A stretch of DNA of 64,000 bases from Planomonospora sp. ID82291 (GTDB lineage Bacteria > Actinomycetota > Actinomycetes > Streptosporangiales > Streptosporangiaceae): positions 1,054,001-1,118,000 of the forward strand of contig NZ_JABTEX010000003.1 of NCBI RefSeq assembly GCF_015711645.1. The letters run 5' to 3'. The notes under the pieces are model-generated. The model ran no database searches and was not told the DNA's origin. It worked only from the letters and a program-made list of their open reading frames with translations. A program made the position numbers and the translations under genes. Positions 15,939 to 23,420 of the stretch are shown here, in pieces (position 1 is the stretch's first letter; each line of letters starts with the position of its first letter).

Positions 15939-16310
15939 ATGCCGAAGTACCTGCTGATCATGCGGGGCACCGACGAGTCGAACGCGGCCATGATGGCCGA
16001 CATCGACGCGATGATGACCGCGACCCACCAGTTCGTCGAGGAGACGGCCAAGGCCGGCGTCCTCCTCGCGGCGGAGGGGCTGGACGACCCGGGCCAGGGC
16101 GTCGTGGTCGACTTCAGCGGCGAGGTCCCGGTGGTCACGGACGGGCCGTACGGCGAGACCAAGGAACTGTTCGGGGGCTTCTTCCTGCTCGACGTCGCCT
16201 CGAAGCAGGAGGCGGTCGAGTGGACCAAGCGGGTCCCGGCGGCCCCCGGGTCCAAGATCGAGGTCCGGCGGGTGCCCGGGAGCGACGAGGTCCCGCAGGC
16301 CGACGGGTGA
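15939..16310 (+). CDS. DGPF/YCII-domain protein 2
   Basis: A 123-residue YCII protein: 'MPKYLLIMRGTDES', 'VVTDGPYGETKELFGGFFLL' (DGPY, the DGPF signature) and 'EAVEWTKRVP'. AGGAGA lies 5 bp before the ATG. It diverges from the VOC/DGPF-1/sigma group, suggesting that the whole set 13828-16310 is one ECF42 regulon with a divergent control region at about 15650-15935. It is closer in length to PhnB-associated YCII proteins than protein 1. Confidence 0.85.
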   Translation: MPKYLLIMRGTDESNAAMMADIDAMMTATHQFVEETAKAGVLLAAEGLDDPGQGVVVDFSGEVPVVTDGPYGETKELFGGFFLLDVASKQEAVEWTKRVPAAPGSKIEVRRVPGSDEVPQADG

Positions 16311-16644
16311 TCGTGCGGGGCCGGGCGCCGGGGCAGCGGCCGGATCCGATGGGTGCGGCCGCGGCCGTCCGGGGGATCGGGTCACCGCCGGGCGGGTGAT
16401 CGTGGTATGAGAGGCGAGGAGGGTGGAACGCCGGATCGCCGCGCCCGCCGCGGGCGCGGTGATCCGGCCGGAGGCGCCGATCGGGCCGCCGGGCCGAGAC
16501 GGGAGCCGTGCCGGCCGCGATCGGGGGAGCCGGAGCCGAGGACTCCGGACCGAGAGCCGGGGCCTTCACGCTGGAAGCGATTGTGAACGCGCCGGGCGGG
16601 ACGGGAGACGCGTCCGCGGCGCGCCGACGAGGGAAGTGGGCGGA
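16311..16644. other. Intergenic region with nothing recognised
   Basis: 334 bp before the enoyl-CoA hydratase gene. It stays open in the hydratase frame from 16423 but encodes only low-complexity Arg/Gly/Pro sequence without a ribosome binding site. I see no RNA, repeat or palindrome that stands out. Confidence 0.5.
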
Positions 16645-17487
16645 ATGAACACCGACGGAGGTTGGCCGGTGGAGCGGCTGGTGCGCAAGGAGGTGTCCGG
16701 CGGGGTCGCCACCATCACGCTCGACTCGCCGCGCAACCGCAACGCGCTGTCCGTGCGGCTGCTCGGCGACCTGGAGGACCGGCTCAACTGGGCGCTGGCC
16801 GACGAGAGCGTGCGGGTGATCGTCCTGACCGGGACCGGGCCGGTGTTCTGCGCCGGAGCGGACCTGAAGGAGCAGCGGTCCGAGCCGGGCGGCGCGCACG
16901 AGGCGCCGGTGACGGCGTCGTTCCCGGAGATCATGAGCATGATCTGGGAGAGTCCCAAGCCGGTCGTCTGCCGGTTGAACGGCACCGCGCGCGCCGGAGG
17001 GCTCGGTCTGGTCGCGGCGTGCGACTTCGCGATCGCCCCGGACTCGGCCTCGTTCGCGTTCACCGAGGTCCGGCTGGGCGTGGTCCCCGCCATGATCGCG
17101 GTGACCGTGCTGCGGCGGCTCGACCCGCGGGCCGCGGCCGAGTACCTCCTCACCGGCGAGGTCTTCGACGCCGCCCGCGCCCAGGAGATCGGCCTGCTCA
17201 CCCGGGCCGTCCCGGAGGAGGAGCTGGACGCCACCGTCGCCCGCTACACCGACATGCTGCTGCGCGGCGGCCCCGAGGCGCTGGCGATCACCAAGCAGCT
17301 GGTGCGGACCGTGCCGGCCCTGCCGGTGGAGGAGGGCATGCGCCGGATGGCCGAGCTGTCGGCCCAGCGCTTCACCTCCGCCGAGGGGCAGGAGGGCATC
17401 GCCGCCTTCATGGAGAAGCGCCTGCCGTCCTGGGTCCCGCGCCCGGAGCCGTCGGCGGAGGCCGAAAAGCCCGTCCGGGGCGTCTGA
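16645..17487 (+). CDS. Enoyl-CoA hydratase/isomerase family protein
   Basis: A 280-residue crotonase-fold protein. Signatures: 'GVATITLDSPRNRNALS', the oxyanion-hole 'VFCAGADLKE', then 'RLNGTARAGGLGLVAACDFA' and 'FAFTEVRLGVVPAMIA'. The catalytic Glu of hydratases is probably the one in 'TEVRLG'; the second acid position reads Ala/Val, so isomerase or other crotonase chemistry is possible. A role in branched-chain catabolism (methylglutaconyl-CoA hydratase) is an option because the leucine operon at 36.5-42.6 kb lacks this step, but the two are 20 kb apart. ATG 16645 has GGAAGTGGGCGG just upstream. Confidence 0.85.
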   Translation: MNTDGGWPVERLVRKEVSGGVATITLDSPRNRNALSVRLLGDLEDRLNWALADESVRVIVLTGTGPVFCAGADLKEQRSEPGGAHEAPVTASFPEIMSMIWESPKPVVCRLNGTARAGGLGLVAACDFAIAPDSASFAFTEVRLGVVPAMIAVTVLRRLDPRAAAEYLLTGEVFDAARAQEIGLLTRAVPEEELDATVARYTDMLLRGGPEALAITKQLVRTVPALPVEEGMRRMAELSAQRFTSAEGQEGIAAFMEKRLPSWVPRPEPSAEAEKPVRGV

Positions 17488-17548
17488 CCTCCCCGCGTTC
17501 CCGAAAGTTCATCGATTCACCCCGTTCTCCCCCTGTGATCCATTTAGG

Positions 17549-17563
17549 ATTGCGCGCAATTGC
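17549..17563. promoter_or_regulatory. Candidate XRE operator upstream of the first small protein
   Basis: ATTGCGCGCAAT (17549-17560, perfect palindrome) runs into CGCAATTGC (17555-17563). The nonamer recurs at 18844-18852, before the second small gene flanking the XRE gene. Confidence 0.4.
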
Positions 17564-17593
17564 GTTGCGATGCCGTGCGGGGAAGGACCCATC

Positions 17594-17800
17594 ATGCGTT
17601 TGCGGTTTCTCGGCTCCACCTCCGAGGCGGGCGCCTGCCCCTCCCTCTACGAGACCGACCGCGGCACCGTCGTCGTCCAGGGCCTCCTGGTGACCGACCC
17701 CGAGGCCCTGTCCGGACTCCGGCACGTCCTGGAGGGGGAGACCGCCGTCGAGGTCCCCCGCGAGCTCCTCGTGGACATCGCCCGGCGGGTGCTCCCCTGA
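17594..17800 (+). CDS. Small protein associated with XRE regulator
   Basis: 68 residues from ATG 17594 (GGGGAAGGA upstream): 'MRLRFLGSTSEAGACPSLY', 'TDRGTVVVQGLLVTDPEAL' and 'AVEVPRELLVDIARRVL'. This short family is common beside Scr1-like XRE genes in actinomycetes ('F.G..S....P.LY.TD...yvvQG..v.d'). It is thought to be the partner or effector of the regulator; the mechanism is unknown. It lies 187 bp before the XRE gene on the same strand. Confidence 0.7.
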   Translation: MRLRFLGSTSEAGACPSLYETDRGTVVVQGLLVTDPEALSGLRHVLEGETAVEVPRELLVDIARRVLP

Positions 17801-17987
17801 ACCGGCCCCGGGCCGCCCCGGACCGCGGCCGGGCCGCCCGCGGACCGCCCGCGGGTCGCCGCGATCCCGCGGGGGCCGGCCGCGGAGCACGCCCGCCGCA
17901 CATGTCGATCACGATTGCGACAGCCCTATGGCATGATCCTCACCTGGCGTCTACCCTCGTGCAGGCCGCCCACCAGGAGGACGACGG

Positions 17988-18839
17988 ATGAGCGAGTTCC
18001 AGCAGGCCCGCACCGAGATGGGCGTGCGGCTCAGGCAGTTGCGGGAGGACTCCCGCCTGTCGGGCAAGGAACTCGCCGAGCGGCTGGGCTGGCAGGCCTC
18101 CAAGGTCTCCCGCATCGAGAACGCCCGCCAGACCGCCACCGTCGACGACATCCGCGCGTGGGGACGGGCCGTGGAGGCCGCTCCCGAGATCGTCGAGGAG
18201 CTCACCGAGGAGCTCACCGGGTTGCTGGAGCGCCAGGACTCCTGGCGGCAGCGGCACCGCAGCGGCCTGGCCGCGCTCCAGGAGGACATCCGCGACCTGG
18301 AGGCGCGGACCACACTGCTGCGGGCGTTCGAGCCGGGCCTGGTCATCGGCCTGCTGCAGACGACCGAGTACGCCCGGAGCGTCTTCAACCGGCTCAAACG
18401 CCTCTACAAGGCCCCCGACGAGGTCGACGCGGCCATCCGGGTCCGCATGCAGCGCCAGGAGATCCTCTACGACCAGCGCAAGCGGTTCCGCTTCGTCCTG
18501 CCCGAGGCGGCACTGCGCTACCGGCTGGCGCCGCTGGACGTGATGTGCGGCCAGCTCGACCGGCTGCTCGCCGTGACCGCGCTGCCGAACGTGGAGTTCG
18601 GCGTCGTCCCCTTCGAGGCGCCCCTGCCCTCCGCGCTGCTCAACGGTTTCTGGATCTACGACCGGGAGCAGGTCGCGGTGCCCACCCGTACCCGGAACCT
18701 GGTCCTGCGCGACTCGGAGGACGTCACCTTCTACGAACAGGCCTTCGAGGAGTTCTGCGAGGTGGCGGCCTTCCGCGAGGACGCGCGGGCGGTGATCGTC
18801 CGGGTTCTGGAGGATCTCACCAGGCAATCGACGGAATGA
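17988..18839 (+). CDS. XRE-family regulator with DUF5753 (Scr1-like)
   Basis: A 283-residue protein. The N-terminal helix-turn-helix reads 'RLRQLREDSRLSGKELAERL', then 'GWQASKVSRIENARQ'. The rest is the DUF5753 effector domain, with 'QEDIRDLEARTTLLRAFEPG', 'LVIGLLQTTEYARSVF', 'RMQRQEILYD' and 'FVLPEAALRY'. Such regulators (Scr1, WhiJ-like, BldB-associated families) control development or antibiotic output with small acidic or basic partners. Here it is flanked by two small genes preceded by a shared CGCAATTGC element. ATG 17988 has GGAGGACGACGG upstream. Confidence 0.9.
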   Translation: MSEFQQARTEMGVRLRQLREDSRLSGKELAERLGWQASKVSRIENARQTATVDDIRAWGRAVEAAPEIVEELTEELTGLLERQDSWRQRHRSGLAALQEDIRDLEARTTLLRAFEPGLVIGLLQTTEYARSVFNRLKRLYKAPDEVDAAIRVRMQRQEILYDQRKRFRFVLPEAALRYRLAPLDVMCGQLDRLLAVTALPNVEFGVVPFEAPLPSALLNGFWIYDREQVAVPTRTRNLVLRDSEDVTFYEQAFEEFCEVAAFREDARAVIVRVLEDLTRQSTE

Positions 18840-18843
18840 TCTC

Positions 18844-18852
18844 CGCAATTGC
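18844..18852. promoter_or_regulatory. Second copy of the CGCAATTGC element
   Basis: It lies 54 bp before the 18906 gene, matching 17555-17563. Sharing by the two small genes around the XRE gene suggests common control. Confidence 0.4.
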
Positions 18853-18905
18853 TTGATTAAGTTCCGAAGATCGTGCAATCCTCGGGGGGACGGAGGTGAG
18901 GCACG

Positions 18906-19166
18906 ATGCTCGACACGCTGTCCTGTCTGGAGAGGTTCGCCACGGCGACCCGTTCGCACGCCGACCTGTCCCTGTCAGGGGTCTCGTTCGGGGATCCGGC
19001 CTACGTCCGCGTCCGCAACCGGTTCAGCGAGACCCTGGCGGAGACCGTCACCTGCTCGCCGGACGGCGGGTTCATCACCTCGTGGGGATACCGGCTCGGC
19101 AGCACCGACGACGTCGAGGCCGCCGCGGCCCGCCTGGCCTACCTCCTGGCGGCCATGCCCGCCTGA
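18906..19166 (+). CDS. Small protein downstream of XRE regulator
   Basis: 86 residues: 'MLDTLSCLERFATATRSHAD', 'YVRVRNRFSETLAETVTCSP', then 'FITSWGYRLGSTDDVEAAAA' and 'RLAYLLAAMPA'. The ATG follows GGGACGGAGGTGAGGCACG. It is typical of small partners encoded after Scr1-like XRE genes. It has no transmembrane segment or known catalytic motif. The function is inferred only from context. Confidence 0.65.
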   Translation: MLDTLSCLERFATATRSHADLSLSGVSFGDPAYVRVRNRFSETLAETVTCSPDGGFITSWGYRLGSTDDVEAAAARLAYLLAAMPA

Positions 19167-19294
19167 GCGCGGCGCTCCGCCCCGATCCCGCTCGGATCCC
19201 GCTCGGATCCCGTCCGGAGGGGTTCCCGCCGCGTTCTCCCGCGCGCCTGCGGAGGATCCGGACCCGCCCGCGGGCGGCGGGGAAGGGCCCCGCC

Positions 19295-19933
19295 TCAGGA
19301 GACGGGGAAGACCGAGGGGTCCAGGCCGACCTCGCGGGCGGCGGCGACGCGGGCGTGGTGCAGCAGCCGGCTCCTCGACATGTTCCCCGCGTCCAGGGTG
19401 TAGCGGATGGCCAGGCCGTCGAGCATGCCGTCCAGGCGCTCGGCCGCGCCCTGCGGGTCGTCGCACGCGAACTCCCCCAGCGTCACGCCCTGGGTGATGA
19501 CCTCGCGGAGGATCTCGATCCAGGCGCCCTCGAACTCCAGCAGGATGGTCCGGACGTGCTCCTCGCGCACTCCGACCGCCCAGGCGTCCAGCCAGAGGAT
19601 CCAGCCCTGGTCGTCCCTGGAGGCGGGGATGCACAGGCGCAGGACGCTGTCCAGCCGCTGCACCGCCGTCCCCGGGCCGTCGACGATCTCCCTGAGCCGC
19701 TGGATCTCCGACTCGGTCGTGCTGCGGAGCATCTCGGTGATGAGATCGTCCTTGGTGGCGAAGTGGTAGTGGATCAGTCCGCCGCTCACGTTCGTCGCCC
19801 GGGCGATGTCGGCGACGCGGGTGCCGGCCAGTCCTCGCTCCAGCACGACCCTCCGGGCGGCGTCGAGCAGTTCCGCCCGCCGCTGGTCCGCCTGGTCCGC
19901 GCGGCTGCCGCGCGCCCCTTCTCCGCTCTGCAC
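19295..19933 (-). CDS. TetR-family regulator
   Basis: 212 residues. The DNA-binding domain is complete: 'QRRAELLDAARRVVLERGLA', 'GTRVADIARATNVSGGLIHY', 'HFATKDDLITEML'. The C-terminal ligand domain has 'WILWLDAWAVGVREEHVR' and 'RLDGMLDGLAIRYTLDAG', as in BetI-like TetR proteins. GTG 19933 has no visible Shine-Dalgarno sequence and could be leaderless. It is separated by 130 bp from the end of the glycosyltransferase gene; no obvious divergent target exists, so its regulon is unknown. Confidence 0.88.
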   Translation of the reverse strand: MQSGEGARGSRADQADQRRAELLDAARRVVLERGLAGTRVADIARATNVSGGLIHYHFATKDDLITEMLRSTTESEIQRLREIVDGPGTAVQRLDSVLRLCIPASRDDQGWILWLDAWAVGVREEHVRTILLEFEGAWIEILREVITQGVTLGEFACDDPQGAAERLDGMLDGLAIRYTLDAGNMSRSRLLHHARVAAAREVGLDPSVFPVS

Positions 19934-20063
19934 GGCGCAAGACTACAACAGCGCGCCTCCCCCGCCCCGCCCCGCGACGACCGCCGGGGCCGCCGGTACG
20001 GCCGGGGCCGGCGGTCCGCCGGGGACGGGGAGGCACGCCTGTTCAGCGGCGGGGCGCGCCGGT

Positions 20064-22106
20064 TCAACCGCAGCGGTAGAGGGACCGGTCGGCGGCGCTC
20101 TCCTGGGTGCCGCCGTACTCGGCGGCGCTCTCCTGGGTGCCGCCGTACTCGGCGGCGGCGACGACGGTGCAGTTGGCCTGCACCCAGGCGCTCACCTCCG
20201 AGGAGCCCCCGCCGTCGGGGCCGCCCCGCCCTCCGCCCCGCCCTCCGCCGGGCACCACGTACCGCAGCCGCCCGGAGGCGACGAGCTCCTGGAGGCGGTC
20301 CGCGGTCATGGCGGGGTCGCTTCCGGTGAATCCGCCCATCGCGATGACGGGCAGGCCCGTCGAGAGGATGGCCGACGAGGCGCTCTGCGCGCTGCCCACC
20401 GCCACCAGCCAGGTCGCCCCGCCCCGGTTCTCCTTCAGGTAGGCGATCATCTCCGCGCTCAGGGACCCGCCGGGACCGCCTCGCATCCCGCCGTCTCCGG
20501 GCGGGCCCTCCGGCGGGACCGGCCGCGTCCCGTCGCCGGGGAAGCCCTCCCGCGCGCCGCCCGGCATCCCCCCGAAACCGCGCATGCCTCCGAGACCACC
20601 GCTTCCGGCGGGGCCCGCGGTCGGGTTCGTCCCGTTGACGGGAGCACCGAGCGGGGTCAGCGCGTAGGCGGCGGGACCGGCCAGGGCGCCGAGAACCCCC
20701 GTCAGCAGCGCGACCGCGGCGATCCGCTGCCGGACCCGCCGCCCGAGGCGGGCCGCGGCCAGCCCGAGCACCGCCGCCGCGCTCGCCCCCGCCACGGCCC
20801 AGGCCAGCCAGGGCACGAAGTCCGCGGTGCGGCGCAGCACGGTGAACGACCACGCCCCGGTGACCGCGATCCCGAGCGGGAGCGCCCACGCCCAGGCCGG
20901 GGACTCGCGGTAGGCCCGCCACATCAGCACCCCGCCGATCCCGGTGAGCGCGGCGACGGCCGGGGCCATCGCGGTGGTGTAGTACGGGTGGAAGGTGCCG
21001 CTGGAGAAGCTGAAGACCGCGTAGTGCACGACCAGCCAGCCGCCCCACAGCAGCAGGGCCGCGCGGGCGCCGGTCAGGGACCGGCGGGTGGCCAGGACCA
21101 GGCCGCAGACCAGCGCCAGGGCCGCGAAGGGCAGCAGCCAGGAGATCTGACCGGCCATGACGTCGTTGAACAGGCGTCCCGCGCCCGCCTCCCCGCCGAA
21201 CCCGCCGCCGCCTCCGCCGCCTCCCCCGCCGCTCCCGCCGAAGATCCGGCCGAGCCCGTTGTACCCGATGACCAGGTCCCGGACGGAGTTGTCGGTGCTG
21301 CCGCCGACGTAGGGACGGCTCCCGGCCGGCCACAGGTCGACCGCGAGCATCCACCACCCGCTGGAGACGGCCAGGGCCGCGCCCGCGGCCAGCAGGCGGC
21401 CGAACCGCCGCGGTACCGTGCCCGGCGCCAGCGCCAGATAGGTCAGGGCGAAGGCCGGGACCACCAGGTAGGCCTGGAGCATCTTGGTGTTGAAGGCGAA
21501 GCCGACGAGGACGGCCGAGACGACCAGCGTGCGCGTCCGGCCGTCGCGCACCGCCTCCAGGCAGAACCAGGCGGCCAGCACCAGGAGCAGCACCAGGACC
21601 GTGTCGGGGTTGTTGTCCCGGTTGATCGCGACCGTGATCGGGGTCAGCGTCATCACCAGGGCCGCGGCCAGCCCGGCGGCCCACGGCAGGCGGCCCGGCA
21701 GTTCCGCCAGGGAGCGCCGCACCGCCGCGTGCACGGCCCAGACGGAGGCGACGCCCGCGGCCGCCTGGGGCAGGAGCATGCTCCACGTGCCGTAGCCGAA
21801 GATCCTCGCCGACAGGCCCATCACCCACAGGGCGACCGGCGGCTTGTCCACGGTGATGAACGACCCGGCGTCCAGCGCGCCGAAGAAGAACGCCTTCCAG
21901 CTCTGCGTGCCCGACAGGATCGCGGCGGCGTAGTAGTCGTTGGCGTCGCCGTTCCGGCCGAGCGCCCAGGTGTACAGGAAGGCCGCCAGCGCCAGCACCG
22001 CCCACAGGCCGGGACGCGCCCACCGGGGCGCGCCGGCGGCCGCTCCGGGACCGGTGGAGGCGACGGGCGCGGGACCGGTGGAGGCGACGGGCGCGGGGCC
22101 GTTCAT
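20064..22106 (-). CDS. GT39/ArnT-like membrane glycosyltransferase
   Basis: A 680-residue polytopic protein with the family layout: N-terminal helix, then 'NDYYAAAILSGTQSWKAFFF', 'VDKPPVALWVMGLSARIFG' (the conserved D-K-P-P after the first loop), and 'INRDNNPDTVLVLLLVLAAW'. It has about 11-12 membrane helices in total. The C-terminal 200 residues are extracytoplasmic, with a Gly/Met/Pro-rich stretch and 'SLSAEMIAYLKENRGGATWL'. Near 20098-20157 a 30-bp unit is duplicated (AAEYGGTQES twice). It probably transfers a sugar from a polyprenyl-phosphate donor to a surface acceptor. Its start overlaps the stop of the GT2-GtrA gene (ATGA), so the two are translationally coupled: the GT2 makes the lipid-linked sugar and GtrA/GT39 use it. 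Confidence 0.9.
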   Translation of the reverse strand: MNGPAPVASTGPAPVASTGPGAAAGAPRWARPGLWAVLALAAFLYTWALGRNGDANDYYAAAILSGTQSWKAFFFGALDAGSFITVDKPPVALWVMGLSARIFGYGTWSMLLPQAAAGVASVWAVHAAVRRSLAELPGRLPWAAGLAAALVMTLTPITVAINRDNNPDTVLVLLLVLAAWFCLEAVRDGRTRTLVVSAVLVGFAFNTKMLQAYLVVPAFALTYLALAPGTVPRRFGRLLAAGAALAVSSGWWMLAVDLWPAGSRPYVGGSTDNSVRDLVIGYNGLGRIFGGSGGGGGGGGGGFGGEAGAGRLFNDVMAGQISWLLPFAALALVCGLVLATRRSLTGARAALLLWGGWLVVHYAVFSFSSGTFHPYYTTAMAPAVAALTGIGGVLMWRAYRESPAWAWALPLGIAVTGAWSFTVLRRTADFVPWLAWAVAGASAAAVLGLAAARLGRRVRQRIAAVALLTGVLGALAGPAAYALTPLGAPVNGTNPTAGPAGSGGLGGMRGFGGMPGGAREGFPGDGTRPVPPEGPPGDGGMRGGPGGSLSAEMIAYLKENRGGATWLVAVGSAQSASSAILSTGLPVIAMGGFTGSDPAMTADRLQELVASGRLRYVVPGGGRGGGRGGPDGGGSSEVSAWVQANCTVVAAAEYGGTQESAAEYGGTQESAADRSLYRCG
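20098..20157. repeat. 30-bp in-frame tandem duplication in the glycosyltransferase C-terminus
   Basis: Two adjacent copies of a 30-bp unit encoding AAEYGGTQES, differing at the edge of the second copy only. It lies just before the C-terminal 'ADRSLYRCG'. Confidence 0.8.
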
Positions 22107-23305
22107 CGGGAGGTCTCCTTCGTGCGGCGGGGGTGGAAGACCCAGGCGCGCAGCAGCAGGAAGCGCACCAGGGTGGCGAGGGCGTTGGCGGCGATGACCG
22201 CGGCGGCCTCGGCGGCGGTGGACGCGTCCGGCACGATCAGGTCCAGCAGGGCGAGGCCGCCGGTGCTCAGCGCGAGGCCGACGGCCAGGGCCAGGCCGCC
22301 TTCGAGCTGGTGACGCAGCGCCCCGGCGCGTCCGGTGACGCCGAAGGTGAAGCGGCGGTTGGCCGCGGTGTTCGCGACGGCGGTGACGACCAGGGCGAGG
22401 CCGTTGGCGAGCACCGCGGGCATCAGCAGCCGCATCGCGACGAAGAGCAGGAGGTGCGCCAGGGTGCTGACCAGGCCGATGGCGACGAAGCTGGGCAGCT
22501 GGCGGGCCATGCCGCTGGGCAGCCGGGCGTTCCCGACCCGCGGCGGGACCGGGATGCGGGCCGGGCCCGACAGGGTCCTGCGGGCCACGCGCGCCATGCC
22601 CTTCAGGTCGTCCATGACGGTCCTGACGATGTCCACCCGGCTGTCGGGGTCGTCCACCCAGTCCACCGGCACCTCGTGGATGCGCAGCCCGTGCCGCTCG
22701 GCGAGCAGCAGCAGTTCGGTGTCGAAGAACCACTCCTCGTCCTCGACCGCCGGCAGCAGCGCCTGGGCGATCTCGGTGCGGACCGCCTTGAACCCGCACT
22801 GGGCGTCGGAGAAGCCCGCGCCCATCGCCCCGCGGAGCATCAGGTTGTAGGTCCGCGAGATGAACTCCCGCTTGGGCCCGCGCACCACGTTCGCGCCCCG
22901 GGACAGGCGGGTGCCGATGGCCAGGTCGCTGTGGCCCGACAGCAGCGGGGCCACCAGCGGCAGGAACGCGTCCAGGTCGGTGGACAGGTCCACGTCCATG
23001 TAGGCGACCACGTCCGCGGCGCTCTCCGACCAGACCCTGCGCAGCGCCCGGCCCCGGCCCTTGGCGTCCAGGTGGACGGCGTGCACGTGCGGCAGCTCCC
23101 GGCTCAGGTCCAGGGCGATCCGCCAGGTCGCGTCGGTGCTGGCGTTGTCGGCGACGGTGATGCGGAAGCCGTACGGGAAGGTGCCGGTCAGGTAGGCGTG
23201 CAGGCGGCGGACGCTCTCGGCCAGCACCCGCTGCTCGTTGTGCACGGGCACGACGACCTCGACCAGCCGGATGCGCACCGGCGCCGGAACCGTCAGCTGA
23301 TCCAT
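22103..23305 (-). CDS. Bifunctional GT2 glycosyltransferase with GtrA domain
   Basis: 400 residues. The N-terminal GT2 (dolichyl-phosphate mannose synthase-like) domain has 'EVVVPVHNEQRVLAESVRRL', 'VADNASTDAT', 'VAYMDVDLSTDL' (DxD) and 'SDAQCGFKAVR'. The C-terminal 130 residues form four membrane helices of GtrA ('FVAIGLVSTLAHLLLFVAMR', 'NTAANRRFTFG', 'ALATLVRFLLLRAWVF'). It should load a sugar on polyprenyl phosphate and help flip it for the coupled GT39 enzyme. The promoter region 23306-23420 has a GCGTTAACGC palindrome between two GAGGnGAG repeats, a likely site for the adjacent OmpR-type regulator. Confidence 0.9.
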   Translation of the reverse strand: MDQLTVPAPVRIRLVEVVVPVHNEQRVLAESVRRLHAYLTGTFPYGFRITVADNASTDATWRIALDLSRELPHVHAVHLDAKGRGRALRRVWSESAADVVAYMDVDLSTDLDAFLPLVAPLLSGHSDLAIGTRLSRGANVVRGPKREFISRTYNLMLRGAMGAGFSDAQCGFKAVRTEIAQALLPAVEDEEWFFDTELLLLAERHGLRIHEVPVDWVDDPDSRVDIVRTVMDDLKGMARVARRTLSGPARIPVPPRVGNARLPSGMARQLPSFVAIGLVSTLAHLLLFVAMRLLMPAVLANGLALVVTAVANTAANRRFTFGVTGRAGALRHQLEGGLALAVGLALSTGGLALLDLIVPDASTAAEAAAVIAANALATLVRFLLLRAWVFHPRRTKETSR

Positions 23306-23374
23306 GCTTCCCCCCGCGGATGGCGACTCTGCTCTCTCATGGCCCCAGATTCGGCACGCGGTCTGGGGCGATCC

Positions 23375-23400
23375 TGAGGCGAGCGTTAACGCGAGGTGAG
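23375..23400. promoter_or_regulatory. Repeat-palindrome element upstream of the GT2-GtrA gene
   Basis: TGAGGCGAG (23375-23383) and CGAGGTGAG (23392-23400) flank the palindrome GCGTTAACGC (23383-23392). The spacing of direct repeats suits an OmpR/PhoB-type regulator; regulation by the adjacent two-component system is inferred. Confidence 0.45.
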
Positions 23401-23420
23401 AAAAGCGGACCCGCCGGGGC

